Origin: Burkholderia sp. 4M9327F10
GTDB taxonomy: Bacteria; Pseudomonadota; Gammaproteobacteria; Burkholderiales; Burkholderiaceae
DNA: 64,000 nucleotides
Reading direction: 5' to 3'
Assembly (NCBI RefSeq): GCF_005503145.1
Contig: NZ_SCNV01000026.1
Span: forward strand, 1 to 64,000
Shown: piece after piece, positions 34,507 through 42,975 of the stretch
Position numbering within the stretch: the stretch's first letter is position 1
Layout: every line of letters begins with the position of its first letter
Notes under the pieces: model-generated
The model's database searches: none
Told to the model about the DNA's origin: nothing
What the model saw: the letters and a program-made list of their open reading frames with translations, nothing else
Translations under genes and position numbers: made by a program

Positions 34507-36042
34507 TCATTGCGACAGGACTCCTGATGTTTGTTCCGATGGCCGCTGCGCGGAGGTCGCGCTGGTGCTTACTGCGGCCCCTTTGGTGTCATCCCACTGC
34601 CAGCCGCCGCCCAGATTCTTGACCAGCGTCACGCTGCTCTGCGTCAGCAGCGCCTGCGTGTCCTTGAGGTTTTGCTCGGCCTCCAGCAGCGTGAGCTGCT
34701 GGTTCAGCACGTTTTGCTCGCTCGCGGTGCCGGCCTGCAACTGGGCCTGCTGGCTGGAGAAAAGCTGCTGGTTGCGCTGGTAGATGCTGGCGAACGACTG
34801 CTCCTGCGATTGCAGGTGGTTATACGAAGACAGGCTGTCCTCGACGTTCTGGAATGCCGTCAGCACGGTTTGACGATAGGTTGCAACCTGTTCGTCGTAG
34901 GTCGCCTCGGCCTCGTGGACGGCCGCGCTGCGCGCGCCGCCGTCGAAGATCGTCGCGGCGAGATCCGGGCCGAGCGTCCAGAAGCGGCTCGGCAGCGAGA
35001 ACAGGTGCGCGAGCGTATTGTGCTCGAAACCCCCTTCCGCGGAGAGCGTCAGCGTCGGGAAGAACGCCGCCTCGGCGACGCCGATCTTGGCGTTGGCCGC
35101 GGCGGCCGTGCGCTCCGCGCTCACCACGTCATAGCGCCGCTCCAGCAGTTGTGACGGGAATCCCAGCGGCACGGAAGGCGTGGCGAAGGCATAGTCGTTC
35201 TGCGGCGGCAGCGTAAAGCTGGCCGGCGGCGTGCCGATCAGCACCGCGATCGCATGCTCGTCCTGTTCGCGCGAAATCTCGGTGGTTTGCAGGTCGGCAA
35301 TCACGACTTCCAGGTTGTCCTGGGCCGTCAGCACGTCGTCGCTCGAGTTGATGCCCTGGCGAAAGCCGGCCTGGGTCATCTCGAGAATGCGGGCGTCTAT
35401 CTGCTGTTGCTGCTTGAGCAGATTGATGTCGATATCGGCCTGGCGCAAGGCGAAGTAGTCGGAGGCGACACTGGCCGCAATCGAAAGGCGCTCGCCGGCG
35501 AGCTGGGCGTCGCTCGCCTGGGCGCTGGCTTTGGCCGACTCGATCTCGCGCCGGAATTGCCCCCACAGGTCGAGCTCCCAGCTCGCCGAGACATCCGCGG
35601 TGGCCAGGTTGGTGATGGTGCCCGGGTAAGTCGTGGCGGCGCTGGGACCCGAGCCGCTACGCGATCCGGACAGCCCAGCCCCTACAGTGGGGAACAGGGT
35701 CGAGACATTGGCGTCGACCGTGGCCTTGGCGAGCCGGTAGGCCGCTTCAGCCGCGACGATGGACTGATTGGCTTTCAGCGACTGGTCCACAAGGTGGGAC
35801 AGCGTATCGTCGTGGTAGTCGAGCCACCAGGTGCTTGAAATCGAACCCTGCGGATTCGCCTGCGCGCGCTGCCAGTCGGCCCCCTCCTTGAAGGTGGCCG
35901 GAATCTCCTGCGCGGGCTTGCGATAGTCGGGACCAACGGCGCATGCCGCCACGAAAAGCGATGCAGCGAGCGCACAACCGGCTCGCACGACGCGCCAGGA
36001 AGGCGGCGCCGGCGTGCGGCTGCCGCCGGGTGCACGTGACAT
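34507..36042 (-). CDS. RND efflux outer-membrane factor lipoprotein (NodT/OprM family)
   Basis: 511 residues from ATG 36042, which gives a 30-residue lipoprotein signal ending FVAAC-AVGPDYRKPA. In-frame alternatives are ATG 36087 and TTG 36135; the last has the best Shine-Dalgarno (GGAG five bases upstream) but would make an overlong signal. Two OEP repeats follow (WELDLWGQFRREIESAKASAQAS; GQFRREIESA; YDVVSAERTAAAANAKIGVAEAAFFPTL), forming the trimeric beta-barrel and alpha-tunnel. It is first in the operon, ahead of adaptor and pump, an unusual order; MFP-RND-OMF is commoner. Confidence 0.9.
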   Translation of the reverse strand: MSRAPGGSRTPAPPSWRVVRAGCALAASLFVAACAVGPDYRKPAQEIPATFKEGADWQRAQANPQGSISSTWWLDYHDDTLSHLVDQSLKANQSIVAAEAAYRLAKATVDANVSTLFPTVGAGLSGSRSGSGPSAATTYPGTITNLATADVSASWELDLWGQFRREIESAKASAQASDAQLAGERLSIAASVASDYFALRQADIDINLLKQQQQIDARILEMTQAGFRQGINSSDDVLTAQDNLEVVIADLQTTEISREQDEHAIAVLIGTPPASFTLPPQNDYAFATPSVPLGFPSQLLERRYDVVSAERTAAAANAKIGVAEAAFFPTLTLSAEGGFEHNTLAHLFSLPSRFWTLGPDLAATIFDGGARSAAVHEAEATYDEQVATYRQTVLTAFQNVEDSLSSYNHLQSQEQSFASIYQRNQQLFSSQQAQLQAGTASEQNVLNQQLTLLEAEQNLKDTQALLTQSSVTLVKNLGGGWQWDDTKGAAVSTSATSAQRPSEQTSGVLSQ

Positions 36043-36152
36043 TAAGGTCGACCGGGAGAGGTACGCTTCCCTGGTAGGACTGCTCATCTTCACAACATGG
36101 AGAGCGAGTCGACCGAGTGGAGACAGGTTGCTCAAGTGAACTCCGTTTAGCC

Positions 36153-36164
36153 GTATACGTATAC
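36153..36164. promoter_or_regulatory. Palindrome upstream of the efflux operon
   Basis: GTATACGTATAC is a perfect 12-bp palindrome about 110 bp before the preferred start and 18 bp before the TTG alternative. It overlaps sequences that could serve as a -10 element. It is a plausible operator for the divergent TetR repressor, not proven. Confidence 0.5.
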
Positions 36165-36311
36165 AAAACTTCGGAGACCATCGAATACCTCGATGGCATC
36201 CGCAAACAGGTGAGCACCACAAGGACTGCTGGACCCGGCAACATTGGATCGCACCGGGAGCATACACGTTAATCCTGGCCGGCGAGCGGAACGCGCCGAC
36301 GGCCTTAACGA

Positions 36312-36369
36312 AATCCGAACGCAGCGGCAACCTTAAATGAAATTCGAACGCACCGGCAACCATAAATGA
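36312..36369. repeat. 29-bp tandem direct repeat in the efflux/TetR divergent region
   Basis: Two adjacent copies, 36312-36340 and 36341-36369, agree in 26 of 29 positions (both contain CGAACGCA and CGGCAACC). A decayed third unit may precede them from about 36285. The block lies between the efflux operon and its presumed repressor gene. Confidence 0.7.
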
Positions 36370-36520
36370 ATTCGCGGCTCGATAAATTTCACTTTGAAAT
36401 AATCCGAAAAACGTGCTAATGCCAGCCGCCTGTTGCGGCAGCTATGATCGGGCCATCAGATCTAATGGGCGGTCGGTGTGTCGCGGGACATCCAGACGCA
36501 ACCGACATCGGACGAGAGAT

Positions 36521-37129
36521 ATGAGGCGGACGAAAGCGCAAGCGCTGGGCACGCGCGCAACGATACTCGATGCAGCGGAAGCCGTGTTTTTCATTCACGG
36601 CGTGACGCAAACCACCCTGGATGAAATTGCTGATGCGGCCGGTGTGACACGCGGGGCGATCTATGGGCATTTCCGAAATAAAGATGCCGTATTCGACGCT
36701 ATTGTTCAAAGATCCGCTCTACCGCTCGATCCGTTTTACGTTTCCTCACCGGCGGACGACCCCAATCCATTGGGCACGTTGCGCGCCGAACTTGAATGGC
36801 GTCTGCGTCGTGCACTGCTCGACCCGCAGACGCGGCACCTTTACGGCATCGTGTTTGCGCGATGCGAGTCCGGCGATGAGACGGCTCCATTCTGGCGGCG
36901 CGTGCGGGCATCCAGCCGGCTTGCCGAGATGCAGATCGAACAGGCCCTGCGCCATGCCATTTCACGCGAGCAGCTATCCGCCGATCTGGATGCGTATCAA
37001 GCCGCCTTGTTTATTCACGCCACGCTTACAGGAGTCTTTCGCAAAGACCTGCTAAGGCGCAGACACAACGCCCGACTGAATCTCGGTAGGATTGTCGGCA
37101 TGACTTTTCAGTGTCTGACGCAGCACTGA
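36521..37129 (+). CDS. TetR family repressor (AcrR/TtgR type)
   Basis: 202 residues from ATG 36521. The HTH is IADAAGVTRGAIYGHFRNKDAVFDAI (about 33-58), preceded by ATILDAAEAVFFIHGVTQTTLDE. The C-terminal part (AFIH... ARCESGDETAPFWRRVRAS and AALFIHATLTGVFRKDLL) matches the TetR_C_2 domain of AcrR, TtgR and MexZ-like regulators of RND pumps. It is divergent from the efflux operon and should repress it, releasing on drug binding. Confidence 0.9.
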   Translation: MRRTKAQALGTRATILDAAEAVFFIHGVTQTTLDEIADAAGVTRGAIYGHFRNKDAVFDAIVQRSALPLDPFYVSSPADDPNPLGTLRAELEWRLRRALLDPQTRHLYGIVFARCESGDETAPFWRRVRASSRLAEMQIEQALRHAISREQLSADLDAYQAALFIHATLTGVFRKDLLRRRHNARLNLGRIVGMTFQCLTQH

Positions 37130-37192
37130 ACCACGCGCCGGGCGACCTGTTCGCGCGCTCACATGTCAAATGGACCTGATAGGAGTGTGTTC

Positions 37193-37927
37193 GTGGATAG
37201 TGAAACAATTCAGGTTCTGCTTGTAGATGACGATGCCGGATTGCGCGATCTACTTAGAACGTTTTTCCAGCAACGCGGCATCGAGTTTTCGGTGTTGCAC
37301 AACGCGACCAATCTGGCAAACCGGTTGGCGCTCGAGCGGCCGTCGATCGTGGTGCTCGATGTGATGATGCCCGGCGTCGACGGACTGACCGCTCTCAGGC
37401 AACTGCGCGAGGCGGGCGACGGGATTCCGGTCATCATGCTGACCTCGCTTGCAGAAGATGTGGATCGGGTGGTGGGACTGGAGTTCGGCGCCGACGACTA
37501 TCTCGGCAAGCCCTTCATGCCGCTCGAACTGCTGGCGCGTATCAAGGCGGTGCTGCGCCGCCACTCGAACCCGGTACCGCTGCCGGCCGCGGCGCGCCAG
37601 GGAACCTACCGGTTCGGCAAGTTCCGTCTCGACATCGCGGCGCGCGCCCTGTATAGCGACGACAAACGGGTCAAGCTGACCGGAACGAACTACGCCCTGC
37701 TAGAAGTGCTCGTGACACATCCGATGGAAACCCTGTCACGCGCCAGGCTGCTCGACCTGCTCTACGGCCCCGATGTGGACATCACCGAGCGCGGCATGGA
37801 CCTCGCGGTATGGCGCCTGCGCAGACTGCTGGAGGAAGACCCCTCGCAGCCATGCGTGATCCAGACCGTGCGCGGTGTCGGTTATATGTTCGTGCCGAGT
37901 GACAGCGACGATGAGAAACCCCTTTAA
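37193..37927 (+). CDS. OmpR/PhoB-type response regulator
   Basis: 244 residues from GTG 37193, which has AGGAG seven bases upstream; an in-frame start at 37163 is less well supported. Receiver domain: VLLVDDDAGL with acidic pocket, phospho-acceptor Asp at about 56 (VVLDVMMPG), Thr in MLTS and Lys in GKPFMPLELLARI. A Trans_reg_C winged helix follows (KLTGTNYALLEVL...RGMDLAVWRLRRLLEEDP...IQTVRGVGYMF). It is co-transcribed with the kinase, whose start lies inside its last codons. Confidence 0.93.
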   Translation: MDSETIQVLLVDDDAGLRDLLRTFFQQRGIEFSVLHNATNLANRLALERPSIVVLDVMMPGVDGLTALRQLREAGDGIPVIMLTSLAEDVDRVVGLEFGADDYLGKPFMPLELLARIKAVLRRHSNPVPLPAAARQGTYRFGKFRLDIAARALYSDDKRVKLTGTNYALLEVLVTHPMETLSRARLLDLLYGPDVDITERGMDLAVWRLRRLLEEDPSQPCVIQTVRGVGYMFVPSDSDDEKPL

Positions 37928-39179
37928 CACGATCTTCGGGCGCGCAGCACTGATGACGACCAGCCTGCTCGTGCTGGCCTACATTGCCTCGCTGTTCGTA
38001 CTCGGCCGCGAAGCCAATCAGTTGCATGCCGAACATGAATCTCGCGGCATCGAAGTGGTGGAAGAAGCCCGCCGCGACGGCATCGAAGCGGCAAGGCATA
38101 TTGCTTCGGCACTCGGCGTGAATTACCTGAACGCAAACGATGCGACGCCGGGCAACGGGCCACCCTCGCTGCGGGAGACCCACGGACTGTACGAGAACGC
38201 GCTGCGCGAAAGTCTGCCTCCGGGCAGCCGGGTCGTGCTGGCAGCCGACACGGGCACGGTCTGGGTGCGCTATGCCGGCGACCAGAACTGGATCCGCATA
38301 CCGGACGCCACCCTGACCCAGGGCCGCTTGCACAGCGCGTTGGGCCTGATGCTTGCTCTTGCGATCCTCGTCGCGTTCCTCGGGGCGTGGCAGGCGCAGC
38401 GGCCGCTACGCAGGCTCGCCAAGGCGGCACGGGAATTTCGCATTGGCGTGAGCACGCCCGTCGTCAAGGTGAGCGGCCCGCGCGAAGTGGCGGAGCTGAT
38501 CGTCAGCTTTAACGAAATGATTCAGCAGATCAGCGAATACGAACAGGAACGCGCCATGATGCTGGCGGGCGTCGCTCACGATTTGCGCACCCCGCTCACC
38601 CGGATGCAGGTCCGGGCCGATCTGCTGCCCGCCGGCGCCGAGCGGGTCGGCTTTATCGGCGACGTGGAATCGCTCGGCAGGATCGTCAGGCAGTTTCTGG
38701 ATTTCGTGCGCGACCGCGCCGACGGCTCCCCGCTGGTCCCGGTCGACGCCTTCTGCCAAAGCCAATACGGCAGCGTGCCGCATGACGAGGACACCGAGGA
38801 CTCGCTGGTAAAACTGGACCTGCGGGCCGGCGGCGCCTTCCGCCTGCCGCTGGTCGATCTCGACCGCATCCTCGTCAACCTGCTGGAAAACGCCATGACC
38901 TATGGCGAACCGCCCGTCGAAATCACCACGTCCACGCAGCACGGCAAATGGGTCATGACGCTGCGCGACCACGGCCCAGGCATTCCCGACGATCAGATGG
39001 AGCACGCGCTGCAACCGTTCGTGCGCCTCGACGACGCTCGCGGCGGGGATGCCCACTGCGGCCTGGGACTCGCGATTGTGCGCAGGCTGGCACGCCGCAA
39101 CGGCGGCACGCTGTGCGTCGCCAACGCGCCGGATGGCGGCCTGCTGGTCAGGCTGATTTTTCCGGAACGGGCAGCGTAA
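37911..39179 (+). CDS. EnvZ-type sensor histidine kinase
   Basis: 422 residues from ATG 37911; overlaps the response regulator by 17 bp. Two transmembrane helices (about 9-31 and 147-165) bracket a small periplasmic sensor. HAMP follows (WQAQRPLRRLAKAAREFRIG), then an H-box with phospho-His at about 223 (GVAHDLRTPLTRM) and HATPase_c with N box (NLLENAMTYGE), G1 (DHGPGIP) and G2 (GGDAHCGLGLAIV). Autophosphorylates and signals to the adjacent regulator. The stimulus is unknown. Confidence 0.93.
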   Translation: MRNPFNTIFGRAALMTTSLLVLAYIASLFVLGREANQLHAEHESRGIEVVEEARRDGIEAARHIASALGVNYLNANDATPGNGPPSLRETHGLYENALRESLPPGSRVVLAADTGTVWVRYAGDQNWIRIPDATLTQGRLHSALGLMLALAILVAFLGAWQAQRPLRRLAKAAREFRIGVSTPVVKVSGPREVAELIVSFNEMIQQISEYEQERAMMLAGVAHDLRTPLTRMQVRADLLPAGAERVGFIGDVESLGRIVRQFLDFVRDRADGSPLVPVDAFCQSQYGSVPHDEDTEDSLVKLDLRAGGAFRLPLVDLDRILVNLLENAMTYGEPPVEITTSTQHGKWVMTLRDHGPGIPDDQMEHALQPFVRLDDARGGDAHCGLGLAIVRRLARRNGGTLCVANAPDGGLLVRLIFPERAA

Positions 39180-39216
39180 ATCGCTTGAGCCACGGCGCGG
39201 CCGCGTCGCCGCCCGT

Positions 39217-39834
39217 TTATGACGCGTAGCGCGCGAGGAACATATCCGCCGCCGATTCCGCCACGTGCTTCTGCTGCTCTTTCGTCAGGGGCGGCTGGCC
39301 CATCGTCACCTGCGGCCAGAATGCGAAGGCTTTCACCATGCCTTGCAATTGCAGCGATGCGAAGGCTGGATCGGCCGTCCTGAGACGGCCATCGGCAGCC
39401 GCTGCGCGGATCCACACGGTCAGGTCTTCTTCGCGCTCGCCCATGCGCGCCACCATATCGCGCGCGCGCTCCGGCGAATGAATGCCGGCCGCGATCGCCA
39501 CGCGTGCAAGCGAGAGAAACGCCTCGTCGTTCAGCAGGCTCAGCTTCTTCGTCAGCAACTGCAGCAACTGCCCGCGCAACGGCTTGCTGACCGAGTAAGG
39601 GGGCGCCTTGCCCGCGTCGCTCGAGTCCCACAACTGCCGCAGAATCGCGGCGAACAGCGCTTCCTTGCTCGGGAAATGGTTATAGACGGTGCGCTTGGAG
39701 ACACCCGCGCGGGCGGCAACGCGGTCCATGCTGGTGGCGTCGAAGCCGGCGGCGAGAAATTCCTCGATGGCCGCGCCGATCACGGCAGCGCGCTTGCGAT
39801 CGGTCAGGCGAAGGGATTGGCTAGTGTCGTCCAT
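39217..39834 (-). CDS. TetR/AcrR family transcriptional regulator
   Basis: 205 residues. The HTH is VAARAGVSKRTVYNHFPSKEALFAAIL (about 38-65), preceded by RAAVIGAAIEEFLAAGFDATSMDR. The C-terminal domain is helical without a recognised ligand signature, close to the TetR_C_7/AefR-like type. It is divergent from the metallo-hydrolase gene at 39918. The 83-bp gap holds two similar operator-like sites, so it very likely represses both itself and that gene. Confidence 0.92.
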   Translation of the reverse strand: MDDTSQSLRLTDRKRAAVIGAAIEEFLAAGFDATSMDRVAARAGVSKRTVYNHFPSKEALFAAILRQLWDSSDAGKAPPYSVSKPLRGQLLQLLTKKLSLLNDEAFLSLARVAIAAGIHSPERARDMVARMGEREEDLTVWIRAAAADGRLRTADPAFASLQLQGMVKAFAFWPQVTMGQPPLTKEQQKHVAESAADMFLARYAS

Positions 39835-39844
39835 GAATAAATTT

Positions 39845-39894
39845 TACACCAGGCAGTTTACTTTTTTTCAGGATAAACTACACTGAACAGTCTA
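39845..39894. promoter_or_regulatory. Two TetR-type operators, 34 bp apart
   Basis: TACACCAGGCAGTTTA (39845-39860) and TACACTGAACAGTCTA (39879-39894) share 11 of 16 positions, with conserved TACAC and CAGTxTA flanks. The second contains the palindrome ACTGAACAGT-type core. They fill the gap between the TetR start and the hydrolase start. Confidence 0.65.
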
Positions 39895-39917
39895 CTTTTC
39901 GTATCGGGACGTCTCCC

Positions 39918-41045
39918 ATGGCATCGTTTGGCGCTTCTATTCGCCGTACTCTGGGCCTCACCGCCGCCCGGCGCGGGCGTGACTCGTTCAGTGCATCGGA
40001 GCAGCACGACGGCGAGCGCTTTCGCAACGTCAAGCCGCGTCCCGTCGAAGGACTCGGCAAGACCCTGGGCATCATGTGGAACATGCTGCTCAACAAGCCG
40101 GACGACACCGTGCCGGCAGGCGCCCTGCCCGTCGATGCGCTGACGCGCGAACAGCTCGACGCCGCGCCCGAGCGCAGCCTGTACCGGCTCGGGCATTCCA
40201 CCATGCTGCTCAAGCTGCGCGGCCAGTTCTGGCTGACCGACCCGGTGTTCGCGGAACGCGCATCGCCGTTCCGCAACCTCGGTCCGAAGCGTTTTCATGC
40301 GCCGCCGATTGCGCTTGCCGACTTGCCGCCGCTGCGTGGCGTGATCCTCTCGCACGACCATTACGACCACCTGGACCGCGAGACGGTGCTTGCGTTAGCC
40401 GAGACGACCGGCGTATTTCTGACGCCGCTGGGCGTGGGCGACCGGCTGGTCGAGTGGGGCATCGACGCCTCCAAGGTGCATCAGTTCGACTGGTGGCAAG
40501 GCATTGAAATCGACGGCCTGTCGTTTACCGCCACACCCGCGCAGCATTTTTCCGGCCGCAGCCTGTTCGACGGAAACAGTACCTTGTGGGCCTCGTGGGT
40601 CATCGTCGATGGCGACCTGCGGGTGTTCTTCAGCGGCGACACGGGTTACTTCGACGGTTTCAAGAGCATCGGCGAGCGGCTCGGCCCGTTCGACGTGACG
40701 CTGCTGGAAACCGGTGCGTACGACGCGCAATGGCCCTACGTCCACATGCAGCCTGACCAGACGGTGCAGGCCCATGTGGATTTGCGCGGCCGCTGGCTCG
40801 TGCCGGTTCATAACGGCACCTTCGATCTGGCAATGCACCGCTGGCAGGAACCGTTCGAACGCGTGATGGGACTCGCCGCAGCACGCGGCATCCTGCTCGC
40901 GACACCCCGTATGGGCGAGCGGCTGGACCTGGCCGCGCCGCACCGTGGCCAGCGGTGGTGGCGCGACGTGAGCGAGGTCGCCGAAGAACCAAAGACAACG
41001 CGACGCGGGTTCGCATGCCGCGATGCCGGACAAGGAAATTCGTAG
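39918..41045 (+). CDS. MBL-fold metal-dependent hydrolase (NAPE-PLD/UlaG/RomA-like)
   Basis: 375 residues. The metal motif is SHDHYDHLD (about 144-152), followed by TPAQHFSGR, VFFSGDTGYF (Asp ligand) and VPVHNGTFDLA (last His). Upstream YRLGHSTMLLKLRGQFWLTDPVF and RFHAPPIALADLPP are typical of the Lactamase_B_2 outer-membrane RomA/NAPE-PLD-like subgroup. It likely hydrolyses a phospho-ester or similar substrate with two zinc or iron ions. Divergent from a TetR regulator. No clear signal peptide. Confidence 0.9.
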   Translation: MASFGASIRRTLGLTAARRGRDSFSASEQHDGERFRNVKPRPVEGLGKTLGIMWNMLLNKPDDTVPAGALPVDALTREQLDAAPERSLYRLGHSTMLLKLRGQFWLTDPVFAERASPFRNLGPKRFHAPPIALADLPPLRGVILSHDHYDHLDRETVLALAETTGVFLTPLGVGDRLVEWGIDASKVHQFDWWQGIEIDGLSFTATPAQHFSGRSLFDGNSTLWASWVIVDGDLRVFFSGDTGYFDGFKSIGERLGPFDVTLLETGAYDAQWPYVHMQPDQTVQAHVDLRGRWLVPVHNGTFDLAMHRWQEPFERVMGLAAARGILLATPRMGERLDLAAPHRGQRWWRDVSEVAEEPKTTRRGFACRDAGQGNS

Positions 41046-41654
41046 GCCCGGGTCTACGCGGCAATGAATGCAGCGCTGAAAAAGAATGGCTTATTGAATT
41101 GACAATTCTGAGCTTGAGTTTCTTCAATGAAACGAGAGGAATTGTTCAGACCAATTTCGGCGATAGGCAACTAATAAAATTAAAACCTTGCCTATCGGCC
41201 GCTTCTCTCGCCAACATCCGAGTCCGGCGACTGCCGAAAACAAAGCAAGCGCACTCACCGCTTTCAGCCCGATGACAATACATCGCGGCATTTGACATTT
41301 AAGGCAACCGTCCTGGCAATCGCCTCCGATAGTTGACAATCCTTAACAATCGCCATCTCCCGGCCGGCGCGGATTATCTTAAAATTGGCCGCCCGCCGCG
41401 AAACATCAACCGCGCAATCTCGGCATCGACTTTTTAGTCACCCGATTTTGACGCATCAGTGGACGTCTCACACCTGCTCTGTGTCGAGCCACTCGCACCA
41501 CTCGCCGTGGCGGATATCGACGCGACGAGCCGGTCCACACACGATCCGCTCCTGCCGCGCCCGGGCGATAGCCCAAATGGGTGACAGACGCATGCGTTGA
41601 GCGTGCCGATGTGACCGAGCAGCTCGCCTCAATATCCGATTGTCTATCGTCACC
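41046..41654. other. Intergenic region before the REC-kinase hybrid
   Basis: 609 bp, AT-rich in places. CGATAGGCAA (41161-41170) pairs perfectly with TTGCCTATCG (41188-41197) across a 17-nt AT-rich loop. TTGACA-like boxes near 41292 and 41332 lack good -10 partners. No convincing gene; it holds the promoter of the hybrid kinase and possibly a structured RNA. Confidence 0.5.
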
Positions 41655-42734
41655 ATGACTACAGCCCCGACTTCCATGGCCCCCGCGGCAACCGTGCTCC
41701 TGGTCGATGATCAACCGATTGTCGGCGAGGTGATCAGACGTGCCCTGGAAAGCGAAAGCGGCGTTCATCTGCACGTTTGCACGGACTGGCGCGAGGCGCT
41801 GGCGATGGCTTGCCGCGTCAAGCCGACTGTGATTCTGCAGGACCTGATCATGCCCGGCATGGACGGACTGGATCTGGTGCGCAACTATCGCGCGACGCCT
41901 GCGCTCGCCAACGTGCCGGTGGTGGTGCTTTCGTCGCGGGAACAGCCTACCGTCAAGAGCGACGCATTCGTTGCCGGAGCCAACGACTATCTGGTCAAGC
42001 TGCCGGATGCAATCGAGCTGATCGCGCGCATTCGCTACCATTCGGCCTCCTACATTAGTTTGCGCCAGCGCGACGATGCCATGGACTTTCTCTCTCATGA
42101 CATGCGCTCGCCACAAACCTCCATTCTGGCGTTGCTTGCGCTGTATCGCACAGAACACGGGACGCTGCCCCCGCTCCTCGAGCGTATTGCCACGCACGCC
42201 ACCCACGCACTGGAACTCGCGGACGGCTTTCTTCATCTGGCTCGCGCGCAATCGGAATGGCGCCAGTTCGAAATGGTGGACTTGAACGAGATGGTGATCG
42301 ATGCGGTCGACCAGCTCTGGGAGAAGGCGGTCAGCAAAGGGTGTCAGATCCACGTCGAGGCGCCTGAAGCAACATTCGCCTATTTCGCCGACCGGCTGCT
42401 ACTGAGCCGCCTCGTCACCAACCTGCTCGACAACGCGCTGAAATACGGCCCCGAAGCCGCAACCGTGCGCTGCATTCTGGCCGATACGCCGGAGGGCATC
42501 CTGATAGGCGTCGAGGACGAAGGGCCGGGCATCCCCGCCAAGGAATCGGATCGGGTTGCGGAACGCTTCGTCCGGCTGCCCTCGGGCGTGATCGACGACG
42601 AGAGCGGATTCGGGCTAGGTCTCGCGTTTGTCAATTTCACCGCGGCCAAGCATCGCGGCCGCATTGTCATGAATCGCACGCCGCGAGGTTTCATGATTGG
42701 CGCCTTGTTGCCTAAAGACGAGCGGCCCGCATAA
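41655..42734 (+). CDS. Response-regulator/histidine-kinase hybrid (REC-HisKA-HATPase)
   Basis: 359 residues from ATG 41655. The N-terminal receiver (VLLVDDQPIVGEVIRRAL, Asp about 62 in LQDLIMPGMDG, Lys in VKLPD) is joined to a kinase module with H-box DFLSHDMRSPQTSILAL (His about 148) and HATPase_c (NLLDNALKYGP, DEGPGIP, GFGLGLAFV). There is no transmembrane segment, so it is cytoplasmic and probably receives a phosphoryl group through its receiver, then signals onward. No partner kinase or output regulator adjoins. RBS is weak; TTG at 41640 is the alternative start. Confidence 0.9.
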   Translation: MTTAPTSMAPAATVLLVDDQPIVGEVIRRALESESGVHLHVCTDWREALAMACRVKPTVILQDLIMPGMDGLDLVRNYRATPALANVPVVVLSSREQPTVKSDAFVAGANDYLVKLPDAIELIARIRYHSASYISLRQRDDAMDFLSHDMRSPQTSILALLALYRTEHGTLPPLLERIATHATHALELADGFLHLARAQSEWRQFEMVDLNEMVIDAVDQLWEKAVSKGCQIHVEAPEATFAYFADRLLLSRLVTNLLDNALKYGPEAATVRCILADTPEGILIGVEDEGPGIPAKESDRVAERFVRLPSGVIDDESGFGLGLAFVNFTAAKHRGRIVMNRTPRGFMIGALLPKDERPA

Positions 42735-42975
42735 AGTCCTGATATCCGGTAAAGCTTGCCGAAGAATTGCAAGCTCAGTTCCATTTACCGAGACTGCCGA
42801 TATGCGATGCATTCGCACCGCATATTTCGACGAGAGAAAAACCTGTTGGGTGCGGTCTATCCACTCAAATAGCGGCCTATTCGTTCGTGCTCCATTTTTT
42901 TTAATTTAATTGTCTGATCATTACAGAGGTAGACGAGTTACATTTTGAGTGACTGCCATTCCGAGGGCACCACTC

